Source: Chara braunii
Taxonomy: Eukaryota; Streptophyta; Charophyceae; Charales; Characeae
DNA length: 29,408 nt
NCBI GenBank assembly: GCA_003427395.1
Contig: BFEA01000790.1
Span: forward strand, 43,013-72,420
Reading direction: 5' to 3'
In this document: positions 8,661-18,527 of the stretch, in pieces
Layout of the letters: each line of letters starts with the position of its first letter
Numbering within the stretch: the first letter of the stretch is position 1
Translations under genes and position numbers: made by a program
The notes under the pieces: model-generated
Told to the model about the DNA's origin: nothing
Databases searched by the model: none
Seen by the model: only the letters and a program-made list of their open reading frames with translations

Positions 8661-9347
8661 TGTTGAGCGACCGCGATCAGACTGAGGAGAGGTGTGGAGA
8701 CTTGGAGAGGTGGTCAGGCAGGGCAAGTAGGGGGTTAGTGTTGTGATTTGGAAAGTCGTCAGGGGATGGATTTCGGCAGATTGACTTCAGAAGTTGGTCA
8801 GGCTGATACTATTTGGCCATCATTGCGGGACCCTCAAGCGCACGAAGACTACAAGACCCTCTCCTGCGAGTCTGAGTGCACCTCTCTTGGATCTGAGAGA
8901 CTCAAACATTTCTCTTTCTATCCTTCTTATTCTAAGTCTAGTCCTAATCAGAGAGGAAGGCGGCAGGCGGGATTGAAACCCGTAGGACCACTGCAAGGCC
9001 TACGTGGGAGGTTACCCCACCGATTGCGGAAACTCTGCCGGAACTCAGGAGGAGTTATGGAGGCAGGGAACTGACAGGTAACCCGTCATTTTCCTCTATA
9101 AACCCAGTTATAGCCTCTACCTGTATTTCCCATTGCATCTCTGACTGAATATATGGTGTGCAGCCTTACTTTAACTTTTGTTTGACTTTCAGGACGCCGA
9201 ATCAGACTAAGTAAAAGAATGTCTGCTCAAGTTCAGTTTCAACTTTATTGATTGAATAAAATCAGACTGTTAAAAGAAACGGCATCCGGGAAGGAAGGAT
9301 GGCGGACTGTTTTGATTAAGGGTTTGACTGGTTCATTAAGGCTGGGA

Positions 9348-10125
9348 AGTCCCCATAAGTTTGGGGAGACCTAGTGCTATAGTTTTCGCATGGAGGGTCA
9401 TGTTGTTCTATAAGTTTAGGTGGCTTGACTGCTCTGACTTGTGAGGGTTTGATTGTGCTCGATTTTCAGGAGCTCAGGGCGCTCTATAAGTTTACCTACC
9501 CTGAGTTGTCTTGTTTCTTGAGTTTTCTTAAGTTTTCTTTGTTTCTGAACGAGGGGACCGAGCTGTTCTGTAAGTTCAGGTGGCTCAGTCTCTTTCTGCT
9601 TTTATTCTGAAGAAGTAATCTTGGCAAAGGGGCAGATCCTTCTGTAAGTTCAGGGGGTATGATTCGATGCGACACACATGATGACTAACAAAGAAATAAA
9701 ATTGGTAGATAGTTCGACCGTTCTGTAGGTTCAGGGGGTCTGGCTCAAAGCCTCGCACATATTGAAACCCAATGGTTATAATTTAGCTATACTCTATTAC
9801 TATTTTATTTAAGAACGAGCTAATCAGACTGTTCTATAAGCTTAGGTGGTCTGACTATAGCCTTTCACAACTTAAAGAGAGTATAGTTAACAATAAAATT
9901 GATGGTAAGTTGGGGCAGAATGAACTTAAGTTAATTCAGTCATATGCAGCCTTAGAAGACAAAAGAAAAGACAGGTATATATAACTTGGATACTTTAAAC
10001 AGTTCAGGGCGATTTGAATGATCTAGTCATATGCCCAAAGAAGAGAAAAGTTGTTGTGCCCTCTGTTTTGTGTACATTCAATGACTAAGTTAGGCGCATT
10101 CCATAAGTTTGGGTGACTTGACTTT
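9348..10125 (+). repeat. Cluster of eight TTCTRTAAGTTYAGG motifs, left copy
   Basis: A motif close to TTCTRTAAGTTYAGGTGG followed by TCTGACT occurs at about 9350, 9406, 9481, 9564, 9638, 9719, 9830 and 10099. Spacing is mostly 55-110 bp, with a larger last gap. Sequence between the motifs is unrelated or weakly related. All eight are present in the right copy at corresponding sites (about 23510-24285). This fits an eroded tandem array in which only the core survived, or repeated binding sites. Confidence 0.7.
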
Positions 10126-10439
10126 ATGTCTTATGTAAGCAGGTTATAAAGGGTTAAATCCTTGAAAGATCATTAACTATTGTTGTGTGGATAAACTCGG
10201 AACGGTGAGAGTATTTACCTTTGTAGTTTGGCCTGCACGAGGTTGAGTGAGGTTACTACTTGGTCTGAGTTTCAGTTTGATAGGTAGTTGTTTTAGTCGC
10301 TCTCCACGTGCAATAGCTATAGGAGTTAGTTTCAATTCCTACATTTTCTAAGCTAAGTTTTTTTACTTAGATCAATTCTCGCATTTTCTGGGGTCATTTT
10401 TTATACCTGGCTTTGTATAAATCTTGGCAAGTTACTCTC

Positions 10440-10962
10440 TCTACGGAAAGCGCTGCCGAAATTTCTACAAATCCAAGGAGTTGGTCAATTTTTGACTTGT
10501 CAAAGTTCAACTTGTTTTTTTCATTATATATGACCTAGTAAAAATCTGAAAAGTCTCATTTTCTAAAGGGAGTGCTGCCAATTTTTTTGCTAATTCAGGG
10601 AGTTAGACAAAATTGGACTTTGAGAAGTCAAAGTTATTCTCTAATTCTAGACTTAACCTTGTATAAATTTTGGAATAACACTTTTATAAAGAGAGTGCTG
10701 CCGAAATTTCTGCAAAACTAAGGATTTGGTTAAAATATTGTCTAAGTTGGACTCAAGTTGTCCTTTGAGTTCATATTTGACTTAATGTAAATCAGGGAAA
10801 TTTCCCCTTCTAAAGGGAGTGCTGCCCAAATTTTTACTAATTCAGGGAGTTGGACGAAATTTGACTTTCAGAGTTAAAGATTATTTCTGCTTTCATATTT
10901 TGACTTATATAAATTTTGGAAAGACACTTTTCCTACGGGAAGCGCTGCCGAAATTTTATGAG
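10440..10962 (+). repeat. Five tandem units of about 123 bp, left copy
   Basis: The anchor GCTGCC recurs at 10452, 10574, 10697, 10821 and 10944, steps of 122-124 bp. Each unit has an anchor context, an AAATTT-like stretch, a GGAGTT word, a GACTT..CAAAGTT-like stretch and a TATAAAT-like word. Two contexts are visible: ACGGGAAGCGCTGCCG (units 1 and 5, with unit 3 intermediate) and AAAGGGAGTGCTGCCC (units 2 and 4). The array is retained in the right copy. Confidence 0.85.
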
Positions 10963-11689
10963 TTTAAAAGAGATCGATTATATTTTGACAGATGACGATT
11001 TTGATAGTCCACTCTGAATGGAGGAAGATTTTTCCATATTGCTTAGAGGTACGCTTAGACATAGTTAACTAGAATAATTTGGGTAAGATCACGATATGGA
11101 GATTGTCCTCCATGAGCTTATAGGTTCAGTCTGGGACATTGACCTGTCATGTGTTACATGTCCTCTTGATCGTTTGATTCAAGTTCAGGACTAGATTCAA
11201 CTTGATCCTACAAGGATCACATTCTGTTATCACTGATAACAGGTCGATTGTCGATTCGTCGGTTTACGATTCAACTTCAATTCACTTCTGCCTCTCAACC
11301 TAAAGGTTTTAGCCTTGAGATTTGAACTGTTTTGTTGTGTTTTTAATCGGACTTTATTGAATGGTCATCCAACAAAAGTACTGAGTATTTATTTAAGAGT
11401 TGCACGAGTGAGGCCTGCATGGCTAAAGCGAGGGGTATGAGTGCAAGAAATGGTTGAAGTTGACCCTGTGTAGTGCGTTAACTTCTTGATGAATCTTTAA
11501 TGTGGTTGCAGGTGCGTTTGTGGTTCGGACTCCGAATGTGATTGCCTGCGATTACTTACATATATGGCTGAGAGGAGCCCCACTGTGACTGTGAGAAGTG
11601 ATCGTACTATATAATAAACCCTCACATATTTATAAGTGCCCTGAGTGTTTGAGAGGCCTACTGTGGATGTGCATAGGGGTTACCCAGAT

Positions 11690-12180
11690 TACGTCTTGAA
11701 AGGAAAGGAAGATTCTCTTTTTACCCTTGCTTTTTAGAGTTTGTACGGTTGGACGTTGTAGTCCGTGGCAGCCGTCAAAGTCAAACCCCTTGACTTTCGC
11801 CAAGGCCCGGAGTGGGACTCACCTCTAGGGCAGTAAGAAGCGACTGCCACCACTGCCACCACAGGTATGGACCTGTGTACCACCTGCTCTGCATAAGGTG
11901 CAGAAGAGGGTGTGTGATCGTCAACCGCGCATGGCGGTTGTTCGGCTTCGAGAGATTAACCCTCAATGCGTGTGTTAGCCGACACTTGAGTGTCAAATGC
12001 GACCCTCAAGATTAACGAGGGCCGCGCGAGTATGGGTACTACATAGTACGCCATCGTCGCGACCGTTTGCGTGCGCTTGCATTACGAGTCGATATGAGTT
12101 GGACCTGCGTCCGCGCGGTTTTATACTAAGCCTTGTGAGCGACGCCTATCCGATTTCCGCGTCGGAGAGTTATGGGATGA
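11690..12180. other. Family-conserved segment with a GACACTTGAGTGTC palindrome
   Basis: The near-perfect palindrome GACACTTGAGTGTC (11981-11994) lies between two related words, GATTAACCCTCAA and CCCTCAAGATTAACGAGGG. It is present in the right copy (26131-26144) and in the old inverted fragment (4398-4411). No ORF is shared among copies in this stretch. Confidence 0.55.
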
Positions 12181-12807
12181 CTACTTAGGGGCTAGGAGCG
12201 TTGTCGCGTTGTTTGGGTTGTGTCGTTTCGTGTGCACGTGCGTGTGTTGTCGTCTTGTGGTTGTTAGAGTAGTGTGCGCGTAGTAAGTGGGATGCGTCAT
12301 AGTCAACCGACGTCGAGCCGCGCCTGGGACTTCAGCCCCCCAAGATGTCGGTTCGCGTGAGGGTCCGATAGGCGTATTACCGCGCGTACCCCCTATGCTA
12401 CAGCGAACGAGAAACGCCCTCGGCTGGTCCACCTCTGCGATTGCAATTAAGTAGCTCTCGTACTGTGGACTGATAGCTCGACGGGGATACACCCACCGAA
12501 GGGAGGTGACAGCTCCCGTAAGGTGGAGGTAAGTCGTGCCTCGCGTAGGCCCTATCCTGTCGTAGGGGCTCGCGAGAGGTATGGATGGCGCACTAGGGCG
12601 GAGCGGCTTGCGGAAGCTCCACATGTATATCTGCGATGAAGGATTTAAACCAACTCCTGCGTGACGCGGCCGGGAGGGTCCCGCGCTACCCTGGTGCGGT
12701 GCCGGACCGATGCGCCCGACAGGTGGCGCCATAGCCGGGGATAACGGTTGCCTACTATTGTTCCTGGTGGAACGACATCCGGGTACTGAAAGTGAGAAAA
12801 TAGGCAA
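12181..12807 (-). CDS. Uncharacterised minus-strand ORF, 208 codons
   Basis: This is the longest open frame in the left repeat. No domain is recognised. The product is rich in Pro, Arg, Ser and Thr. Its middle contains SPYDRIGPTRGTTYL and IAEVDQPRAFLVRCSIGG, and its C-terminal part is Thr/His-rich and basic. The old inverted fragment keeps similar peptides in frame over this middle part (NPYDRVAVARGTTYL, IAEVAKLRAFLVRYSIGG) with stops between, which is mild evidence of past coding. The right copy has a one-base deletion. It may be only a chance open frame in a GC-rich segment; I cannot assign a function. Confidence 0.3.
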   Translation of the reverse strand: MPIFSLSVPGCRSTRNNSRQPLSPAMAPPVGRIGPAPHQGSAGPSRPRHAGVGLNPSSQIYMWSFRKPLRPSAPSIPLASPYDRIGPTRGTTYLHLTGAVTSLRWVYPRRAISPQYESYLIAIAEVDQPRAFLVRCSIGGTRGNTPIGPSREPTSWGAEVPGAARRRLTMTHPTYYAHTTLTTTRRQHTHVHTKRHNPNNATTLLAPK

Positions 12808-13543
12808 AATAAGAAGTTTTGTTAGACCGTATGAACAATTTGTTAATATTATGATTATCGTTGGAGGTGTTGCAAGACTGAGAAGTCCTTAAAGATCGAG
12901 TCTAGGTTTGAGGCAGGATGATGACTCAGGCGAAATGACCACTTCTGCTTTATTGATTGGTTTAGGCGGAACGGTTGGTTACAAACGATATTGGATAAGG
13001 CGTGAAGTGAGGGTTGATTGTGTGACTTGGTTTTGATTGAGATGATTGGGTTTTGATTAATGCGGTATGAGTGACTCAAGAGTAGTAAGTGTTTTGATTA
13101 TGTAATCACGAGCCCTGACTGACATATTGATAGTTGGAATTGATAACCCTTCTGATCAGATGGCCGACAAATTTGAGTGGTGCTTGGAGTGCTTGACGTG
13201 GCTAAGGTTAAGCACGGCTATTGTGAGAGTTGGCCCTATGATGTACCCTTTTTGACTGCCATAAGAGTCATCTGAGTGATTGGGAAAGCATCGATATACG
13301 TTTGCATCAGAATGGAGCTAAAAATGAGTGCGATAGTATTCTTCTGCCAGGAGTTGAAAGTATAGTTTCTCTCCTAAGTGTCAGGTTAGGAGTCGTCTTA
13401 ACACTTTGAGGAGAGATGGGTTAAGGGAAGCTGAAAGCTTTTATGACTGTGGACGAAGATGTTTGAGTCTGGGTTCTAAGTGGTTGAACAATTTATATAA
13501 CAATGGAAGATAGTAGATCTGTATGACATCTTCCGTATAAAAG

Positions 13544-13557
13544 TGGTATCTGACCCT
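13544..13557 (+). other. Primer-binding-site-like sequence, left copy
   Basis: TGGTATCTGACCCT matches the usual plant PBS TGGTATCAGAGCC (complement of initiator Met-tRNA) at 11 of 13 positions. It lies 35 bp before the ACA end of the repeat, whereas a PBS should follow the LTR. The same sequence is in the right copy at 27682-27695. Confidence 0.4.
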
Positions 13558-13591
13558 AGAGGCAGTAAGAGTGACAGAAAAGGGGCTAACA

Positions 13592-15039
13592 ATTAGGTCA
13601 TCCCGTTTACTTTCGCTAGGACGATGAGATGTAGATAATGTTAGACCTCCACTTGTACCTTTTCAGGTTTGGACCATCCACTTGAATCTATATGGAGTTT
13701 GAACTAAGGACTTGAGATTTTTTTCTCACCGGTTTTTTATTGAATTATATGTTAATTTTATTCATATATGCTAGATTTTGTTGTGACTAAGTTTGTTTGT
13801 GTTTATCTATGTGAGGCTATATGCTCGATGTCGTTTTGTTTGATAATCATCCTTTTTTATGATATCCACATAGGTTATTTATTTGAAGTACTAGTTTGAA
13901 CCTATCAATCTGCAGGGATTTATATGAGTGTCTCAAGTGCAAATATTGATTTATGACAGGCTGATGAGGTTATACGTTTGGATTGCTCTTCAAAGAAGGG
14001 TAGAGATATTGCACAGAATCCACGTCTGATGAGGATTCAGAGGTGAATGGAGTGACCGCTTCCTTGGGATAAGATATTGTCTCATGAAGTGGTCGATGTG
14101 TAAGGTCTGCCATAAGGGAGATTGCAATCCCATGTTATTATTCCCATGAAAGATGGTTTTGAAGAAGTTATAGATTGTCTTGTAAGTAGTAGTGAGACCC
14201 ACGCCGAAACTATGTTCCTGGTCCATAGTGGGGTGTTGTTGTTGTATCTCTTGTGATAAAATGACTACACTACTACTGAAAAGGAGGAAAGTGTTTGTGC
14301 CTTGTTAGACTTCAAGTTGGTCTATGAGGGAAGCAACTACTACGTGTCGCAGGAAGGTAGGGGGTGAATCCCCAACTTTCTTTGTGACAAGTGAGTTCAC
14401 CGGCACAGGACGGGACACCCCGAAGCGTGTATGGTGAGGTTGTTTACCTTGTCGGCAGAGGTCTGCGAAGAACGAATGCTAGAATCGGAGGGAGCAGCAG
14501 TGAGGCTTAATCCTTGAGCGGGGCTCGAGGGTTTGAGATGCTATCCATTCTAAAAGGGGATTACACTGCCCCTCGCCACATTATACTTCTGTCAAAGCTG
14601 GGGAGTAAAGTGTGATGCGTTGGTTGTTATTATGTCTGAGGATGCTGTGGTTGACAATTTCATCTTTTGTTATGGCTTATTCATTATATGATATACTTGT
14701 TGATATAAATTTATCCTTACGAGGTGGTTGTATATGTTTTTGGTAACAAACTAGTCTGAGTGCGATGTGTTTGAATTTTATGAGTATTGTTGTTGTCAAC
14801 TACTAAGATGATATATCATTTTTCCATGAGGTATTATTATTATAAAATATTTTCGATACCTGTGACTGAACGATTATTATAATATATTACCATAAGTTTC
14901 TCTAAGTGGGATGATCGCAGACGCTGGAAGGGACAAATTTTAGTGACAGGTGATTTAAGGTTAAGGCTTTAACAGTTGAGGTCGTAGAATGTGATTGTCA
15001 GCATGGTAACGGAAGGCGTATGCTGGACGTTTGTCTGTG
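13592..15039. other. Interior left part, no gene seen
   Basis: It is AT-rich with short open frames only. A possible stem, GAAGGT.GGGG paired with CCCC.ACTTTC, lies at about 14352-14380. A 78-codon minus-strand frame at 13990-14226 has no recognisable features. Confidence 0.5.
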
Positions 15040-15573
15040 ATGGGCAGAACCCCGACAGAGCTAAGGCAACTCAGGATGCCTTACGCTAGGGAAGATCCCA
15101 ATATGGTCTTGCCAGCTGAAAGGGAAGGCGGACTCGAGATGTCCTTGCCAAGACGGGTTAAAGAGGGGGAATATATTTCTTCTTGGTGGGGCGTACAAAT
15201 GGATATGGGTATCTTCGCTTGGATCGAGTTTGGTTTTGATGACAATCAGGATTGCGTGATTGTGAGGGTGACCCTATACGCTCCGCCATCATTTTGGGTC
15301 TTGCATAGGATTGAGCTAGCATTGGGGCATGAAAGTCTGCTTATGAAACCCTTGAGGGTGGCTGAAGCAACTGCAACAAAATGGGCGAGAGATAGGGTCC
15401 ACGAGGGAGAAGAGCAAGTGGTGACCCATGTAGAGGTTAAGCGTGCTAAAGAGTTTGAACATCCGTCAGCCCCGTTAAGAGTCGTTCTGCCAAATTTTAT
15501 TGTAGAGAAGTGCTTTGGGGGACATGCGAGGGTAGAAGCTGCAGCAGAAGCCGCCTTGAGAGCGCGAGAATGA
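15040..15573 (+). CDS. Uncharacterised 177-codon ORF in the element interior
   Basis: The first ATG is at 15040; the frame is open back to 15010 without an earlier ATG. The product has mixed, protein-like composition: a charged N-terminal segment (PTELRQLRMPYAREDP), a Trp/Gly-rich middle (ISSWWGVQMDMGIFAWIEFG), an acidic DDNQD turn, hydrophobic strands, and an Ala/Arg/Glu-rich C-terminal helix. No membrane span or signal peptide is seen. I recognise no family; it does not resemble gag, protease, integrase or reverse transcriptase. Being the only long frame in the interior, it could be a small element-encoded protein, a captured host gene fragment, or an exon of an unknown gene. Confidence 0.45.
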   Translation: MGRTPTELRQLRMPYAREDPNMVLPAEREGGLEMSLPRRVKEGEYISSWWGVQMDMGIFAWIEFGFDDNQDCVIVRVTLYAPPSFWVLHRIELALGHESLLMKPLRVAEATATKWARDRVHEGEEQVVTHVEVKRAKEFEHPSAPLRVVLPNFIVEKCFGGHARVEAAAEAALRARE

Positions 15574-17217
15574 GGGTGTGAGCTTTACACGTGTGAAATG
15601 ATTTATGGCCTATACTTAGACCTAAGGTTTTTACCCCCTAGTCATGGGTTCATAAATATGGTCAACGTGGTTGACGCTTATGCTAGATTCCATGACCCTG
15701 ATAAGAGAGCTCAAGATTGGGATGAAATTTGGGTGGTGGCAGGACGATAGGAAATGTCCTCATATTTTGCTAAATGTTCCTCTCGTGGGGTCGTCTATGG
15801 CCATCTTACTAGGTAGTACAAGGGATGAGGGTCAATGACGTTTGCAGTAATGGTTACTGTCCGTTAGAAGGTAACGTTGAACGTTGTCTATACGAGTCGT
15901 ATATTGTGTACAGTCCCCTCAAAGGTAGAGCAGGATGGCTAAAGTTGCGAATGTTGTTGTATGAATGATATGAAAAGTGATAAAAAGGATAAGGTTAGGG
16001 AGAGTACAGTAGTGAAAGAAGGAAACTAGCCTTAGCCACTAGACTTGAGAAGCTTTCAACCAGAAATTGACCGTAGATAATTTGGGCCACTTTTTAATAA
16101 AGTCTAGTTGTATATACGTGGACATAGGAGTTAGGACAATATGCTAACTGATTGTGTGATCCTAACTCCTTGTTTTAGTCAGTGGGACCCTGACTATATA
16201 CCGAGTAATTAGAAGATGTGTGTGCAAGTATTTAGAGTATTGTGTGTATATGTTGTATCATGAAGGGTTTCAGGTTGAATTGGAGAATTGCATCAGAAAC
16301 TCTTATGTCTACTCAAGAGTAAAATGGGTAGAGCATGATTTAAGTATGAGAGGGAGCTTCGTGTGTGTATAAGTTGTCGATGGAAATATTTTGTTGAGCT
16401 TATGATCTTGGAACATAGTCTGGAGCGCATTAAGAGGTCACGTGAGAGTATGCTCTGACTAGAGACCTTAATTTACTTTTTGATTGTGATACTTGCCTAA
16501 TTTTTTTTACATACGTATTTTTAAGGGTATTGCCTTGAGTTGAGGGGGTATATCCGTTTATGTGCTTCTATATAAGAGGGAAACATGTATAACAGTTTGA
16601 TTCGAGACAATTATAAGTTTTTGGTTGATTGAGGCCTTGTATGTTTCCTCTTCGCCTCTATATATTTTTTGTATGTCTTGAGTTTGCTTGGATTCCTCTG
16701 AGTCGAGGGATACGGTTGTTTTATGATTAAGACCATTTCAGTTTGATCCTCGCCGGAGAGGTTATGAAATTTGTGTGATATCGGGGTCGATTTAAGTTGG
16801 GATCTGTTCAACTATGTACGAACTCAAAACTACCTTTTGCTATGATACTTTGGGTAGAATATCCTACCTCTGAGTGTATATTGAGTGGAGATTTCTGAGA
16901 CTATCCCTTGTATATGACGATCACTATCACTCTCACTTGTGTGGTTTTATCCTGATGAATGTTGGATTTGTGTGAAAGATGTGTGAATGTGTGACCTATG
17001 AAGCTGCCTACTCCTCGGTATACTCGTACGACCTGCTCACGGGCAGCTGATAGGGCAGAGTATAAGGGGAGGAGGTGCAGTCTGTTTGTGAAAGGTTGTA
17101 AGAAAACTTAGAAGATTTACGAGTCTTTGAGACTCGGGGGCTTCACCATGCCGATTGTTGATTTCTTAAGTTGTGACGAGGACCCATAAGGTGGTCTCTC
17201 AGTGATGTTTATTCCTT
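15574..17217. other. Interior right-centre part, no gene seen
   Basis: It is AT-rich with frequent stops in all frames. The short minus-strand frame at 16611-16811 is Lys/Thr-rich and not recognisable. No repeat structure stands out. Confidence 0.5.
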
Positions 17218-17430
17218 AATGAGACCCCCTCAGACTTTTGAAAAAAGGGGGATGTTTGGTTTTATGATGAGACCCCTCGTGAGTTTTGGAAGATTAGGTG
17301 TTTTGTTATGTGATGAGACCCCTCGTGATTTTTGGAAGAGGGGGTGTTCTGTTTTATAGTGGGATCCCCTTGGATTTTTGAAAAAGGGGATGATTTTGGA
17401 TTGTTGGAAGACTCACCTTCAAAGGTGAGT
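17218..17430 (+). repeat. Four tandem 46-48-bp units, each able to form a hairpin, plus a following 9-bp stem
   Basis: Units start at 17218, 17266, 17312 and 17358, each with a GATGAGACCCCT-like head and a GTTTTAT-like tail. Each carries complementary arms whose sequence differs between units: CCCCCT/AGGGGG in unit 1, CCCCTC/GAGGGG in unit 3, and TCCCCTT/AAGGGGA in unit 4. Unit 2 pairs at five of six positions. Directly after comes ACTCACCTT-CA-AAGGTGAGT (17411-17430), a perfect 9-bp stem. The matched changes suggest the pairing itself is kept, possibly as RNA structure. Confidence 0.75.
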
Positions 17431-18191
17431 AAACTGATTTATGGCATGGTAAGTTGTCTGATGGGTGATAAAGTCTGACGAAGAGGGCCACTTTTGCTTG
17501 AAATGTTTGAGAAGGTCGCAATGAGTGCAGGGCGAGAGATGTCTCAGGACGGGTGGCTGCTGGCTCTGATCAAGTCAGGGGTCACGGCCTTGTGGACCGA
17601 GCGGTGATTTTGTTTGTGAGCGTGCGAAGGATGCCATGCCGTTTTGTGGGAGGGCTGGTAAATGCCTTCAGACCCCTACGTAATCGTGCAGTGGGCCTGT
17701 GATTTTGTTTTGCGACGCTCCGTCTAACCACTTGTGCTAGTTCTGGGACATATTGAGAAAGACCAAGCTAACGGTAAAAGTTTAGCGCCACGAGGGCGTA
17801 ACCCCAGTGGATGGCTGCTAGCCGGCTCAACCTGGCTGCGGGACCGCGGGGTAAGAGTTTAAGGGAAGTTGCCCGTCCAAGGGAAATTACTCCGTGGGAT
17901 AGTGAAGATTGAGATTTCTGGGGAATCCTGATTGAATGCTTATCAGGAGAAAACCTATCGTTGCGTAACCAACGAGGGTACTGCCGTTAAATAACAATGC
18001 GGTGGACCGTGGTCGTGGTCCGATCAGCCAGGCTATGGTGGGCCCAGATGGAGACCTAGCGTTTCTGTACAAGACTGTAGAAAGAGCGGAGTGAATATTA
18101 AGTATACATGTATACATATGTGTATTTGATTGCGAAAGATTTTATGAGAAGGAAGGCGAGAGTGCCTTCAAAGGTCTCGGTTAGGGCCCGA

Positions 18192-18219
18192 GTCCCTAGT
18201 TTTTACCAGGATTAGGGAC
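18192..18219 (+). repeat. Hairpin GTCCCTA/TAGGGAC
   Basis: Perfect 7-bp arms lie at 18192-18198 and 18213-18219. The site is about 310 bp before the right repeat, and its role is unknown. Confidence 0.45.
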
Positions 18220-18284
18220 ACCCAACGAGAAGCAGAAGGTTGTCTAGGACTGGGGAGAGGACGATTGGGAAGGCCTTCGGAACT

Positions 18285-18345
18285 TATGCTATCAGCGTCC
18301 TAATGCCTGGGCGGTGAGGACCCGGGTTAGAACCCTGACAGCATA
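18285..18345 (+). other. tRNA-like stem with B-box-like loop
   Basis: TATGCTATCAG (18285-18295) pairs with CTGACAGCATA (18335-18345) except for one A-C position, like an extended acceptor stem. Inside are GTCCT/AGGAC arms and GAGGACCCGGGTTAGAACCC, close to the variable and T arm of a tRNA (B box GGTTCGANNCC with one change). At 61 nt it is too short for a complete cloverleaf, so it is a relic or a tRNA mimic. A minus-strand open frame at 17887-18117 lies just upstream and is not recognised. Confidence 0.35.
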
Positions 18346-18471
18346 TAGTTGTAGAGGCATGATTTGATGGAGGCCTCTACGCTGTGTTTGTCGGCTAATC
18401 GGATTAGTCCCTATTTTCGTCAACATTTTGGGTAATCTGATAGTCTTTCGATTTTGCAAAGCGACGAGGGA

Positions 18472-18527
18472 GTCACTTAATATGGTCCCGTAAGCGATAG
18501 TGACGTCGCTTATTATGGTCAGGTAAG
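18472..18527 (+). repeat. Two 23-bp direct repeats abutting the right giant repeat
   Basis: GTCACTTAATATGGTCCCGTAAG (18472-18494) is followed by a copy at 18505-18527 with four differences (GTCGCTTATTATGG, then TCAGGTAAG). The second copy ends one base before the TGT start of the right repeat, where a retroelement would have its polypurine tract. The sequence here is not purine-rich. Confidence 0.6.

Larger units (their letters stand above)
4924..13591 (+). repeat. Left giant direct repeat (putative 5' LTR), 8668 bp
   Basis: It aligns end to end with 18529-27729. Sampled lines differ at roughly 5-10% of positions, mostly transitions, with small indels. The MITE of the right copy is absent, leaving an intact TA target at about 6705-6706. 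An inverted repeat, ATACCCTT/AAGGGTAT (4935-4952), lies close to the left end; one arm is mutated in the right copy. Open frames in this copy are mostly not preserved in the other, which argues against coding function for most of it. Confidence 0.8.

Noticed and set aside
8412-8666. Leucine-rich plus-strand frame resembling a signal peptide
   Set aside because: It arises from TTGCTG repeats, and the frame is not kept in the right copy.
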